A stretch of DNA of 64,000 bases from Lentzea albidocapillata subsp. violacea (GTDB lineage Bacteria; Actinomycetota; Actinomycetes; Mycobacteriales; Pseudonocardiaceae), in the NCBI RefSeq assembly GCF_900100275.1, contig NZ_FNET01000001.1, positions 1 through 64,000 of the forward strand. Reading direction: 5' to 3'. The notes under the pieces were generated by a model that searched no databases, was not told the origin of the DNA, and worked only from the letters and a program-made list of their open reading frames with translations. Within the stretch, counting starts at the first letter, position 1; the number at the start of each line of letters is the position of its first letter. The position numbers and the translations under genes were made by a program. Positions 51,260 to 60,119 of this stretch are shown here, one piece after another.

Positions 51260-52728
51260 CGGTAGGCCCTGAGGCCGGCGGCGCGGAGTTCCGGGTCGAG
51301 CCGGAGCGGCCTGATCCTGACGCCGGGCAGCATCGCGATCGCTTGCTGGAGCCGTTCTTCGCGGTCCCGCACGTCGGCGAGCCAATGCCATTGCCGGGTG
51401 ACCCAGTCGGGGTGATCAGCGGGTTTGAGCGGGGCGGCGCCGTTGAGGTGGGCGGTGCCGGTGCGGCCTGCCTGGGCGTAACCGGTGGCGGCCAGGGCGG
51501 CGAAGGCCACGGCGTCCGCGGCCGTCGCTTCGACGGCCCACGCCAGAACGTGCCGCCCGTCGCTGATCTCCGCCTTGTGGACGCCTGGTGCGAGGCGCTC
51601 GGTCCGGACCACGGCGGGGATGCCGAACCTCGCGGTGAGCGCCTTCCACCACCTGTGCGCGGTCGGGTCGCCGGTCCACTCGTGCGCGTCGGCCGGCTCG
51701 CCTCGGTGGTGGCGTGCGGCCAGGCGGAGGGCGGCGCCTCGGGCGTGGGTCTCGTCGATGCCGATCACGCCGTCGGTCTTGAGGGCGTTGAGGGCGGCGT
51801 TGAGGCGGGCGCTGTCGGCCGTGGTGCCGATGCCCAGTGCGTCTCCCGAGGTGGCGAGGTTGGCCGGGACCTGGGGGAGAGGGCCGAACACCGGGGTGTC
51901 GACCGGGCCGAGTTCGTCGTCGGTGAGGGCTTCGAGGGCTTGCCAGGGATCGGACGGGGGAGCGCCGTGCAGGAGTGGGTGGTAGGTGGCGGTGAGGGGG
52001 TCGGCGTGGGCGACCAGGACCATCGGGTAGGTGCCCGTGGCCGGGTCCGGCAGGCCGGCGACGGCGCAGACGAGGCGGTGCACGGCGGCGGATCCGATGA
52101 GGGCGGCCAGGATCTCGGGCGGTTCGCCCGTGACGCCGAGTCGTGCGGCGGTTCGCATAGTGATTTCAGCGTTGACCGAAGACAACCCCGCTGTCGGTGG
52201 CAGTACATAGCCGACACCGGTGCCACAATCCGCTATGACGACGAGATCTCCTGCGGACACGACGAGTTCGCGGTTGCCGTCCGACCACTGAACCTTCAGC
52301 CCGACCGCCTCCACCGCCCGGACGGCCGCGTCCTCCAGCAGCCCATGGCCCGCCACGACCACCGTGGCCGCGCGAAGCCGCCGCCAGGCCTCCACCGGCT
52401 CCGCGGCCGCCGACTCCAGCCAGGCCGCCACCTGCGGAGCAGGCGCGTCCGCATCCCACGACGGCATCTCGACCAGCATGTCGTGCTCCCACAACTGTTC
52501 CAGGATCAGCGAGACCGCGGCCCGCACGGCCGGAGCAGTGCCTTCGGGTACCTCCAGGGAGGCGCGCGGGATCCCCGCCTCCAACTGCGGAGCCAGGCGC
52601 TGCCACACCTTCCACAGGCCGGAGCCACCGGAGAGCGTGCAGCTCGACGCCCAGCCGCGCAGGTGCAGGCCGTCGGCGGTCCGGGTGGCCTGGACGACCG
52701 GGCGCAGCCGCACGAGCATGCGCGTCAC
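51256..52728 (-). CDS. lazD: Leader-binding cyclodehydratase partner (LazD-type)
   Basis: A 490-residue TOMM E1-like/ocin-ThiF-type protein. The N-terminus (MLVRLRPVVQATRTADGLHL) looks like the RiPP-recognition element that binds the leader peptide. The middle region has a degenerate Rossmann core (ATVVVAGHGLLEDAAVRAVE), and SAAVHRLVCAVAGLPDPATG is typical of the family. It delivers the precursor to the YcaO enzyme. GTG 52728 overlaps the previous stop and is preferred; ATG 52719 is the alternative. Confidence 0.85.
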   Translation of the reverse strand: MTRMLVRLRPVVQATRTADGLHLRGWASSCTLSGGSGLWKVWQRLAPQLEAGIPRASLEVPEGTAPAVRAAVSLILEQLWEHDMLVEMPSWDADAPAPQVAAWLESAAAEPVEAWRRLRAATVVVAGHGLLEDAAVRAVEAVGLKVQWSDGNRELVVSAGDLVVIADCGTGVGYVLPPTAGLSSVNAEITMRTAARLGVTGEPPEILAALIGSAAVHRLVCAVAGLPDPATGTYPMVLVAHADPLTATYHPLLHGAPPSDPWQALEALTDDELGPVDTPVFGPLPQVPANLATSGDALGIGTTADSARLNAALNALKTDGVIGIDETHARGAALRLAARHHRGEPADAHEWTGDPTAHRWWKALTARFGIPAVVRTERLAPGVHKAEISDGRHVLAWAVEATAADAVAFAALAATGYAQAGRTGTAHLNGAAPLKPADHPDWVTRQWHWLADVRDREERLQQAIAMLPGVRIRPLRLDPELRAAGLRAYR

Positions 52729-53804
52729 CCGACCTTCGGCAGGGCGGCGAACTGTTCGGCCCACGTGGTGCCCAGAATCTGCTGCGCGGCGTTGGCGAGC
52801 AGGTGGGCCGCGGCGTAACGCTCCATCGGGGTGACGTCGCAGATCGCCAGCAGCTGGTAGAGGACGTTGGTGCCGATGCGGTAGACGGCCATCGAGCGCG
52901 CGATCGCCGGGTCGGAGAGGTCCACGGTCCACATCGCTGTGTGGTAGTCGCTGAACTTCGTGCGCTCGCCGTAGTTGTAGCGGCGGATCGCGTCCTCGTC
53001 GCCGACCTCGTAGGCGCGTTCGCCGTGGCGGGGGTTGGGGTCCGCGGTGAGCAGGCCCGCGTCGTAGCGTTCCTGGGTGGTCAGGCGCAGGGCGATGGTC
53101 CAGGTCTGCCAGGCCGCTTCCAGGTGGGTGGTGGGGTGGCCCAGCGCCACCTGCTCGACCAGGGCGCGGGCGGCGGAAGCGTTCGCGGTCCAGATCGAGT
53201 CCAGTTTGGACCGGATGGTGCCGTCGGAGTCGTTGGCCAGCAGGAAGTCTTCTACGTGCGAGACGAACGAGTGGTAGCCGTACCGCAGGCCGGCCGGGTA
53301 ACGGCTGGCGTGCACGGCCATCGCGGTCAGCGCCAGGGTTGCGCGAGGCACGGAGAAGGATTGGCGTAAGGCCGGAACGCCCAATCTCAGGCCTTCGGCG
53401 CGCACGTCGATGTGTGCTTCTGACAGGAGCGAACGCAGACGCGTGTCGTCGGTCGGTTCGATGCGCACGGAGTTGTTGGGGTGGAACGGGGTGAACGGCG
53501 GCAGGAGCAGTTCGGCGATGGCCGCCGACTCGGCGTGGGCGAGCAGAGAAGCCTCGTCCAGCTCCACAGTGGACGGATGAGCGGCCAGGTAGGAGCGCAG
53601 CAGGGTGGCCAGCAGCAACGCCGCGGTCGGTGAGGACGGGCCGGACAGCACGACCCGCACGTGCGGGCCGTGCAGCCAGTGGCGTTCCACGTGGCCCGTG
53701 ATGTCGGGGAAGGCGGCCTCGGTGGCGGCGAGGGCGGGCAGAACGCCGTCCCGCAGCAGCGGTGCCTTGATCGGGTCGTGGTAGTAGCAGACGACGTCGG
53801 TCAT
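52725..53804 (-). CDS. lazC: Thiopeptide pyridine synthase (LazC-type)
   Basis: A 359-residue SpaB_C-related protein: CYYHDPIKAPLLRDGVLPAL at the N-terminus, HWLHGPHVRVVL (substrate loop), and a C-terminal helical region (YRIGTNVLYQLLAICDVTPM, ERYAAAHLLANA). Size and position correspond to the formal [4+2] cycloaddition enzyme that joins two dehydroalanines into the central pyridine and expels the leader. ATG 53804 with GGAGG; ATGA overlap with lazB. Confidence 0.86.
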   Translation of the reverse strand: MTDVVCYYHDPIKAPLLRDGVLPALAATEAAFPDITGHVERHWLHGPHVRVVLSGPSSPTAALLLATLLRSYLAAHPSTVELDEASLLAHAESAAIAELLLPPFTPFHPNNSVRIEPTDDTRLRSLLSEAHIDVRAEGLRLGVPALRQSFSVPRATLALTAMAVHASRYPAGLRYGYHSFVSHVEDFLLANDSDGTIRSKLDSIWTANASAARALVEQVALGHPTTHLEAAWQTWTIALRLTTQERYDAGLLTADPNPRHGERAYEVGDEDAIRRYNYGERTKFSDYHTAMWTVDLSDPAIARSMAVYRIGTNVLYQLLAICDVTPMERYAAAHLLANAAQQILGTTWAEQFAALPKVG

Positions 53805-56218
53805 CCGGCCCTCCGATAGGTCTCCGCGACGACCTCCAGCACCTGCCCGGACGGCACCGGGAGCGCCTCGGTCAGCCGGACATGATCGCCGTAGCGGGGC
53901 GTGAGGCGCGGCAGGCAACGCAGGTGCAACGCGTTGGTGAGGTCGGCGTACTGCGGTTTCGGGCCGTTCACGCGCGCCTCGAAGTCCTCGCGGGAGCTGA
54001 TGACGCCACCCATGCCCGCGAACAGCTGCGCGGGCATGCCGTACCGGGCGCGCAATGCGGTCGCACCGGCCACGGAAGAGAACGCCTCTTCCAGAGCAGC
54101 GGAAGGGAAGTCCCAGTAACGCCGGCCTAGCACGACATCGCGGTAGCGCAACCGATCGGCGACGCGCACGTCACCGCAAACCTCGACGGGCTGCAACGGC
54201 GAGAGGTCGGCCGCGCCGCACGAGAGGTCGGCGTGCAGGGCAGCGACGCGGTCGGGTAGCGAGATCGGCATGAGGTAGCCGAGGTACAGCACGTCCAGCA
54301 CGGCACCGTTGTCCCGGCGCCGCAGCCGCAGTTCGTCGGTCTCCTGGTCGTGGAAGATCTCCAGCGCGTCCGGTGTGTGGTCGGCCCAGCGCGGGTCCTC
54401 GCCGATCTCGGCGCGGCCGAGCAGCGGGTGCAGGTTCGGGTTGAAGCCCTGCACCGGCCGGTACTCGGCGAACCCGCGCGGGAACACACCGTCCAAAGTG
54501 GCCCGGACGGTCGCGTAGGCCTCGGGCGGCAGCAGGTCCAGGAACCGGCCGGGGAACCGGCCGAACCCGCCGTAGACGTGGTTCACCACCAGGCCGTCCG
54601 GCGACGGCTGGGCGAAGAACGAGTACGAGACGGGCCTGGTCTTCATCCACGCGGGCAGCAGGTCCGCGGCGGCGGTGACGACCTCGTCGGTGATCACGCC
54701 GTCCCGCACCAGATCGGCGACCTGCGCGCGGCTCGCCCCGAGACCTCCTGTCGGTGCACCGGACATGGCCTCGTGCATGAGCGGCGCGCACTCGGCGAGG
54801 CGAGCGGAGCCGCCGTGACCGAACTTCGTGACGAACAGGTCGCGTGAGTGCCGCCGGATCGCGAGGTGCCGGTCGAACAGCATCAGCAACGGGGTCAGCC
54901 CGGCCAGCGACCGCACGCCGTCGTAGCCGTGCGCACGGCCGAGCCGGACCGGCTGGGGCAGCACGACATCCTCGCTCAACGGCGTCACGCCGCCCAGGTC
55001 CGTCCCGACGACCGAGCCCAGTTCTTCCCACGCCGCGAAGAGGGCGGCGAGCGCGGCAGGCCGTTCAGCGGCGTCGATCTCGGCGAATGCCAGGGTGTCG
55101 CGGTAGATCGAGACGACGCGGTCGGCGAGTTCGGGACGTCCGGTGTCGCGCAGCCACGAGGCCAGCGCGGGACAGGCGGCGGGATCCTGCGGGTCCATCG
55201 GCAGCACCGGCACGAGCAGCTTGATGTCGAGCAGCAACGCGACGTAGTGCTGCGCGCGATCGGACTCGCCGTCGGGCAGCCGGGTCGCGAGCGCGCTGGC
55301 GAGCTCGGCCGGGCTGATGCCCTTGGGGTTCGCGCCGGTGAGGCCGACGAGGAACCGCAGTGGCGCGCTCGACGCCAGTTCCACGTCCTCCTGGATGCCG
55401 ACGTACGCGCGCAAGGGTCCCCGAGCGGGAACGTCGCGGCGGAACTTCATCTGGCCGCCGTCGAGGTGTACATCGGGGGCGAGGCGGTGCGGGTGGTCGA
55501 AGAGGTGCGCGCGGTCGGCGAGCAGGGCGGCGGTCAACCGCGACAGCAGCACCTGGCTGACCCGCGTGACGGCGACCGGCGTGCCCCAGCCGGGTGTGGG
55601 CGCGTCGGGGGACCAGGTGGCCCAGCCGACCGCCGCGTACCAGGACAGGGGACTGGTCTTCGCCGTCGCGCGCAGGGCGTAGCGCAGCACGGTCGGTTCG
55701 GCCTTGCGGGAACGCTTGTCGCCCGCGCCCGCCCGCGCGAGTCCCTGCCACAGGTCGCGGCCGCTGAAGACGGCCGCTTTCCGCACGGACTCGTTGCCGC
55801 ACAACGACGCGAGCACCTCGCGTTCGGCGGCGAGCGCGTCCGGCAGCAGCCGTTCGATCTCGTCGGTGAGTGCGGCCCGCCGGTCCATCGCGGACAACCA
55901 CTCGCCGAGCTGTGGAAAGCGCGAGCCCAGCGAATCGGCCTCACCGCGCAGAGAGGGGCGAGGCGACCGTCCGTTGTGGACGTCGCGGCGCAACGGCAGC
56001 ACGACGGTGCGGTGGTAGTCATCGGAGTGCGTGCCGGCGCTGTCGTGCAACAGGTCCGACACCGGGCCGGCCAGCGACGCCAGCGAGGCTTCCACCGCCG
56101 CCAGCGCCTCCACCGCCCGCCGGAACGGCGCTGCCGTCGCAGCGCCGTCCGGGTGCGGCAGGGCCGCCAGGCGCACGAGTGCGTATGGCGCTGTTTCTCC
56201 CTGCACGCGATCGCTCAT
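53801..56218 (-). CDS. lazB: tRNA-Glu-dependent lantibiotic-type dehydratase (LazB-type)
   Basis: An 805-residue LanB N-terminal (glutamylation) domain protein. Features include APYALVRLAALP at the start, LRYALRATAKTSPLSWYAAV (conserved R-x-T-P/S-like block), NPNLHPLLGR, and GRRYWDFPSA at the C-terminus. It should glutamylate Ser residues of the core; elimination is supplied by LazF. Lacking its own elimination domain is typical of thiopeptide LanBs. ATG 56218 overlaps the lazA stop (ATGA) and lacks a Shine-Dalgarno, so translation depends on coupling. Confidence 0.92.
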   Translation of the reverse strand: MSDRVQGETAPYALVRLAALPHPDGAATAAPFRRAVEALAAVEASLASLAGPVSDLLHDSAGTHSDDYHRTVVLPLRRDVHNGRSPRPSLRGEADSLGSRFPQLGEWLSAMDRRAALTDEIERLLPDALAAEREVLASLCGNESVRKAAVFSGRDLWQGLARAGAGDKRSRKAEPTVLRYALRATAKTSPLSWYAAVGWATWSPDAPTPGWGTPVAVTRVSQVLLSRLTAALLADRAHLFDHPHRLAPDVHLDGGQMKFRRDVPARGPLRAYVGIQEDVELASSAPLRFLVGLTGANPKGISPAELASALATRLPDGESDRAQHYVALLLDIKLLVPVLPMDPQDPAACPALASWLRDTGRPELADRVVSIYRDTLAFAEIDAAERPAALAALFAAWEELGSVVGTDLGGVTPLSEDVVLPQPVRLGRAHGYDGVRSLAGLTPLLMLFDRHLAIRRHSRDLFVTKFGHGGSARLAECAPLMHEAMSGAPTGGLGASRAQVADLVRDGVITDEVVTAAADLLPAWMKTRPVSYSFFAQPSPDGLVVNHVYGGFGRFPGRFLDLLPPEAYATVRATLDGVFPRGFAEYRPVQGFNPNLHPLLGRAEIGEDPRWADHTPDALEIFHDQETDELRLRRRDNGAVLDVLYLGYLMPISLPDRVAALHADLSCGAADLSPLQPVEVCGDVRVADRLRYRDVVLGRRYWDFPSAALEEAFSSVAGATALRARYGMPAQLFAGMGGVISSREDFEARVNGPKPQYADLTNALHLRCLPRLTPRYGDHVRLTEALPVPSGQVLEVVAETYRRAG

Positions 56219-56388
56219 GCGGTCTGGACGGGAGGCTGGGTGCAGCTGCTGCACGACGAGCTGCCGCACGAGCACGACGACGCGCCACCGGACGCGCCGG
56301 ACTCCGGCAACGCGACCGAGTCGCGCAGGGAGGTGACCGCGAGGTCGCCGAGCTCCAGGTCGTCAGGGTCGAAAGAGAGATCCTTCAT
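56215..56388 (-). CDS. lazA: Thiopeptide precursor peptide (lactazole-type)
   Basis: A 57-residue peptide. The leader is acidic (FDPDDLELGDLAV) and contains SLRDSVALPESGA, nearly the same as the lactazole leader end SLRDTVALPENGA as I remember it. The core starts at Ser33: SGGASSCSCGSSSCSSC (33-49), then TQPPVQTA. Cys39, 41, 46 and 49 are likely thiazoles; several Ser can become Dha or oxazole. GAGGA lies upstream of ATG 56388. It directly precedes lazB with a 4-nt overlap. The core differs clearly from lactazole (SWGSCSCQASSSCAQPQ by memory) in length and composition. Confidence 0.92.
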   Translation of the reverse strand: MKDLSFDPDDLELGDLAVTSLRDSVALPESGASGGASSCSCGSSSCSSCTQPPVQTA

Positions 56389-56431
56389 GCCGTGTCCTCA
56401 CGTCTTCAGTTGTGGCGAACTCGCCCGCGGG

Positions 56432-56444
56432 CTGTTCGGAACAG
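56432..56444. promoter_or_regulatory. Palindrome upstream of lazA
   Basis: CTGTTCGGAACAG is a perfect 13-bp odd palindrome, enclosed by an outer CTTCAG/CTGAAG pair (56404-56409 and 56446-56451), in the 105-bp gap between the SARP gene and lazA. Candidate operator, or RNA hairpin that separates regulator and biosynthetic transcripts. Confidence 0.4.
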
Positions 56445-56493
56445 GCTGAAGAAACGCGATACGGCACGGATCGCACTTTGCTTGATCGGCCGG

Positions 56494-59178
56494 TCAAAGA
56501 CGTGAACGGACCTCGTCGGCCTTGGGCTCGCCCAGCTCCTCGAACAACGTCACGGACTCCAGCCAGCACTTCTCCGCGCCACGGCGATCACCGAACCCGT
56601 CCAGCGCCAGCCCGAGGTTGTCCAGCGACTCGGCCTGCCCGTAGAGGTCACCGATCGCCCGGAACGTCTCCAGCGCCCGTTCGACGTACGACACGGCCTC
56701 GGTGAAGTCGAGCAGCCCCCGGTACACCTCGCCGATGTTGTTGAGCAGGATGGCCTCGCTGTACGGGTCCTTGATGTCCGCGCGGATCTCCAACGCCCGC
56801 AGGTACCGCGACAACGCGACGTCGAACCGGCCCGCGTCGGCGTGCAGCAGCGCGATGTTGTTCAGCGTCACCGCTTCCGTGTGCAGATCGCCCAACTCGC
56901 GGGCGATTTCGGCGCACTGCTCGTAGCACGCCAGCGCGTCCTCGGGCCGGCCCTGCACCATGTGGACGATGCCGAGGTTGTTGAGCGTCGGCACCTGGCG
57001 CGACCTGTCGCCGGTCGCCCGGAAGATCGCGAGCGCCTGCTGGTAGCACTCGACGGACTCGTCGTGCCGCCGGACCTCGCGCAGCGCGATGCCCAGCGTG
57101 ATCAGCATCCGGCCCTCGGCGCCGCGGTCGCCGACCGAGCGTGCGGCGGCCAGCGCGACGCCGTGCGTGTCGATCCAGTCCGCCCAGTGCTTGCGCAGGT
57201 TGAAGAAGTCCCACAGGCATTGAGCCAGGCTCCAGGACTGCTCGGGCAGCTCGTGCTGGGCGGCGTCGCGGATCGCGGCGACGAGGTTCGCTCGTTCCGT
57301 GTCGCACCACAGCAGGGCCGTGTCACGGTCCGCGAACGTGCGCGGGTGCACGGCCGGGTCCGCGGGACCGATCTCCAGTTTGCGCTGCGGGTTGAGCTGC
57401 AGCGCGCTGTGCCAGGACGTGTGCACGTACCAGTCGAGCACCCGGCGCCGCGCGAGTGCACGGGCCGGCGGCGGATCGGCGGCCATGACCTGCTCGACGG
57501 CGTACGCGCGCAGCAGGTCGTGCAGACTGTAGCGACCGGGGGTGTGCTGCTGCAGCAGGTGTTCGTCGAGCAACGTCTCCAGCAGGTCGCCCGCCTCGTA
57601 CGCGGTCAGCCCGGCGAGTGCGGCGGCCGAGTCGGCGGTGACGTCTTCACCGGGGTGGAGTCCGAGGAGGCGAAACAGACGCCTCTGGTTCTCCGGCAAC
57701 GCCTGGTACGAGAGGTCGAACACGCCCCGGGTACCGAGACCGCCTCCCCGTTCGAGCCGGTCAACCAGGTCCCGCAGCGTCCACTGTGGACGGCGGGCCA
57801 GGCGTTTCGCGGCGAGCGCGACGGCGATCGGCAGGTGCCCGCACAGCTCCGCGATCCGTTCCGCGGCCTCGTGATCGGCCCGCACCCGGTCCTCACCGGC
57901 GATCCGGGAGAGCAGCGCGAGCGCCTCGCCGGGCGTGAAGACGTCGAGGAAGACCGACTTCACGCCGTCCAGCATCAGTAGCGTACGGCGGCTCGTGATC
58001 AGCACCATGCAGCTGGAACCGCCGGGCAGCAACGGCCGCACCTGGTCCTCGCCGGCGGCGTTGTCGAGCAGCACCAGGGCGCGCTTGTCCGTCAGCCGGT
58101 CGCGGTAGAGCGCCGCCCGGTCCTCCAGCGACTCCGGGATCTGCCCGCCGGGCACGCCCAGCAGCCGCAAGAAGCTCTCCAGCACGGCGGACGGGTCCGC
58201 GGGCAGCTCGTCGGCGTCGAAGCCGTGCAGGTCGGCCCACAGCTGCACGTCCGGATAACGTTCAACGAGCCGGTGGGCCGCGCGCACAGCGAGTTTCGTC
58301 TTGCCGACACCGGCCATGCCCTCGATCGCGGAGATCACGACGGTGGTCTGCGGCCCCGGCTCGCACAGCCGCTTCAGCTCGGACTCGCGCCCGGTGAACT
58401 CCGCGATGTCCATCGGCAGCTGCCGATGCGCGTTCAAAGCCGCGGGCGAGGGCACCCGGCTTTCGAGGACCACCTGCTGCAACTGGCGCAACCGCGCGCC
58501 GGGCTCGACGCCGACCTGTTCGATCACGTGCTTGCGGGCCGTTGCATAGGCCTCGAGCGCCTCACTGCGGCGGCCGGAGCGGTCCAGCGCCACCATCAGC
58601 AGCGCCCAGAGCTCCTCGCGCAACGGGTGCAGCGCCGTCTCCCGCCGCAACCGGTCGATCACGTCGTCGAACCGGCCGAGCTCCAGCGACGCCCTGGCGA
58701 ACCGCTCGACGGCCGTGAGCCGGCGTTCCTGGATGCGGGTGAACTCCGCGCGCAGCAACGGTCCCGCGTTCAGCTCGGCGGTCGGGATGCCGTGCCACCT
58801 GGCCAGCGCCTGGCCGAACAGGTCGGCCGCGGCCGCCGTGTCGCCGTCCGCCAGCGCGTCCTCGCCTTCGCGCACCAGCCGGTCGAACGAGTCGAGGTCC
58901 AGCTCGCCGGGCTCGACCACGAGCTGGTAGCCGTGGCCGGCCCGGGTCATCAGCCGGTCACCGAGGACCTTGCGCAACCCGGCGACGTACGTGCGGAGGT
59001 TCGATTCGGGCGACACCGGCGGCGAGTCCCACACCGCCTCCGTCAGTTGTGCGACGCTGACGGCTTCGTTGGCGTGCAGCAGCAGCATGGTGAGCACCGC
59101 GCGCTGCCGGGGGCCGCCCAGCTCGAGCAACGTGCCCGTCCGCCGTACCGCCAGCGAGCCGAGCAGCAGGAACTCCAC
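56494..59178 (-). CDS. AfsR/SARP-family regulator with NB-ARC and TPR domains
   Basis: An 894-residue large SARP. Residues 1-95 are an OmpR-type DNA-binding domain (LGGPRQRAVLTMLLLHANEA; SNLRTYVAGLRKVLGDR). About 95-245 is the bacterial transcriptional activation domain. An NB-ARC NTPase follows with Walker A EGMAGVGKTKLAV (about 290) and kinase-2 ALVLLDNA. The C-terminus is TPR-rich (NNLGIVHMVQGRPEDALACY; NNIALLHADAGRFDVALSRY). It is probably the pathway-specific activator of the laz genes, lying upstream in the same direction. GTG 59178 with GAGGAG about 10 nt upstream; an upstream ATG at 59253 would overlap the promoter repeats. Confidence 0.88.
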   Translation of the reverse strand: MEFLLLGSLAVRRTGTLLELGGPRQRAVLTMLLLHANEAVSVAQLTEAVWDSPPVSPESNLRTYVAGLRKVLGDRLMTRAGHGYQLVVEPGELDLDSFDRLVREGEDALADGDTAAAADLFGQALARWHGIPTAELNAGPLLRAEFTRIQERRLTAVERFARASLELGRFDDVIDRLRRETALHPLREELWALLMVALDRSGRRSEALEAYATARKHVIEQVGVEPGARLRQLQQVVLESRVPSPAALNAHRQLPMDIAEFTGRESELKRLCEPGPQTTVVISAIEGMAGVGKTKLAVRAAHRLVERYPDVQLWADLHGFDADELPADPSAVLESFLRLLGVPGGQIPESLEDRAALYRDRLTDKRALVLLDNAAGEDQVRPLLPGGSSCMVLITSRRTLLMLDGVKSVFLDVFTPGEALALLSRIAGEDRVRADHEAAERIAELCGHLPIAVALAAKRLARRPQWTLRDLVDRLERGGGLGTRGVFDLSYQALPENQRRLFRLLGLHPGEDVTADSAAALAGLTAYEAGDLLETLLDEHLLQQHTPGRYSLHDLLRAYAVEQVMAADPPPARALARRRVLDWYVHTSWHSALQLNPQRKLEIGPADPAVHPRTFADRDTALLWCDTERANLVAAIRDAAQHELPEQSWSLAQCLWDFFNLRKHWADWIDTHGVALAAARSVGDRGAEGRMLITLGIALREVRRHDESVECYQQALAIFRATGDRSRQVPTLNNLGIVHMVQGRPEDALACYEQCAEIARELGDLHTEAVTLNNIALLHADAGRFDVALSRYLRALEIRADIKDPYSEAILLNNIGEVYRGLLDFTEAVSYVERALETFRAIGDLYGQAESLDNLGLALDGFGDRRGAEKCWLESVTLFEELGEPKADEVRSRL

Positions 59179-59486
59179 AGGTCGATCGCTCCTCGATGAT
59201 CCAGGCGTTGGGGTGCACAGCCATCCTCGCGCACTTCCTGACGGTCTGTGCACGGCCTGGGCGAAATCTGTGCACGCCCCCTGTCATCTTTGTGTCCAGA
59301 TCCGGTACCTGCGCCGCCGGGCCCGAGAACTCCCGGGAGTGGGGGTCGGCGCAGTTGCCGGGTCCGGTTCCCCCAGAACCCGGCCGGCGTGTGAAAGTCA
59401 CCGCGCACGCCGGCCACCTACCGCAAGACCGGTGGCCCGGACGGGTCCCCCAGACTGAAACCGGGCCACCACCTTGCGTTCCGCTG
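59179..59486. promoter_or_regulatory. SARP gene promoter region with direct repeats
   Basis: This 308-bp gap holds no gene. TCTGTGCACG is directly repeated at 59245-59254 and 59267-59276, a 22-bp pitch (two helical turns), with a third GTGCAC at 59213-59218. SARP proteins bind direct repeats at 11- or 22-bp pitch, so this may be an autoregulatory site. The stretch 59290-59486 shows nothing further. Confidence 0.5.
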
Positions 59487-60110
59487 TCAGCCCGCCCAGC
59501 GGGCTCGCAGGGTTCGGGTGAACTCCTCGAACTCCGCCGTCATCGACACCTCGTCCGGTTGGAGCAACCACTGCTGCTGCAACCCGTCGATCACCGCGAT
59601 CGTCGTGCGCACCATCGAATCGACCGGGGCGCCGGCCGCGATCTCTCCTCGTTCCTGGCCTGTGCGCACGGCCTCGGTCAGCCATCGCCGCAGCCCGCTG
59701 TAGTGCTGACGCACCCACGTGTGCGCGGGATGGCCGGGTTCGGTCGCCTCGGCGGCCAGCCGTACGAATAGGCCGACCAGGTGCGGCCGCGCCGAGTTGC
59801 GCGCCACCAGGGCGGCCAGCGCGTCGAACGCCGCCCAGCCCAGCGGAGGCCCCTCGCTTCCGGCCAGGAAGTCGCCGTCCTGCCGGTCACGTTCCTCCAG
59901 CACGGCCGTCAGCAGGGCCGCCTTGCTCGGGAAGTGGTGCAGCAGGCCGGACTGCGAGAGCCCGGTCCTGGCCGCCACCGCCGCGACCGACGTTCCCTTG
60001 AAGCCCGTCAGCGCGAACAGTTCGGTCGCGACGGCCACGGCTTTGGCTCTGGACTCCTCGCCGGAGACGTCCACCCGCGACTTGGCTCGGTACCGGGGCG
60101 GGACCGACAC
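59487..60110 (-). CDS. TetR-family transcriptional regulator
   Basis: A 207-residue TetR. The HTH is KAVAVATELFALTGFKGTSV, AAVAARTGLSQSGLLHHFPS, KAALLTAVLEERD (about residues 23-75). The C-terminal ligand domain is helical and resembles TetR_C_6-like regulators of glycosidase genes. It lies 9 bp downstream of the GH3 gene on the same strand, so it is probably co-transcribed and may bind the palindrome at 62463-62496. Confidence 0.88.
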   Translation of the reverse strand: MSVPPRYRAKSRVDVSGEESRAKAVAVATELFALTGFKGTSVAAVAARTGLSQSGLLHHFPSKAALLTAVLEERDRQDGDFLAGSEGPPLGWAAFDALAALVARNSARPHLVGLFVRLAAEATEPGHPAHTWVRQHYSGLRRWLTEAVRTGQERGEIAAGAPVDSMVRTTIAVIDGLQQQWLLQPDEVSMTAEFEEFTRTLRARWAG

Positions 60111-60119
60111 GGCGTCACC

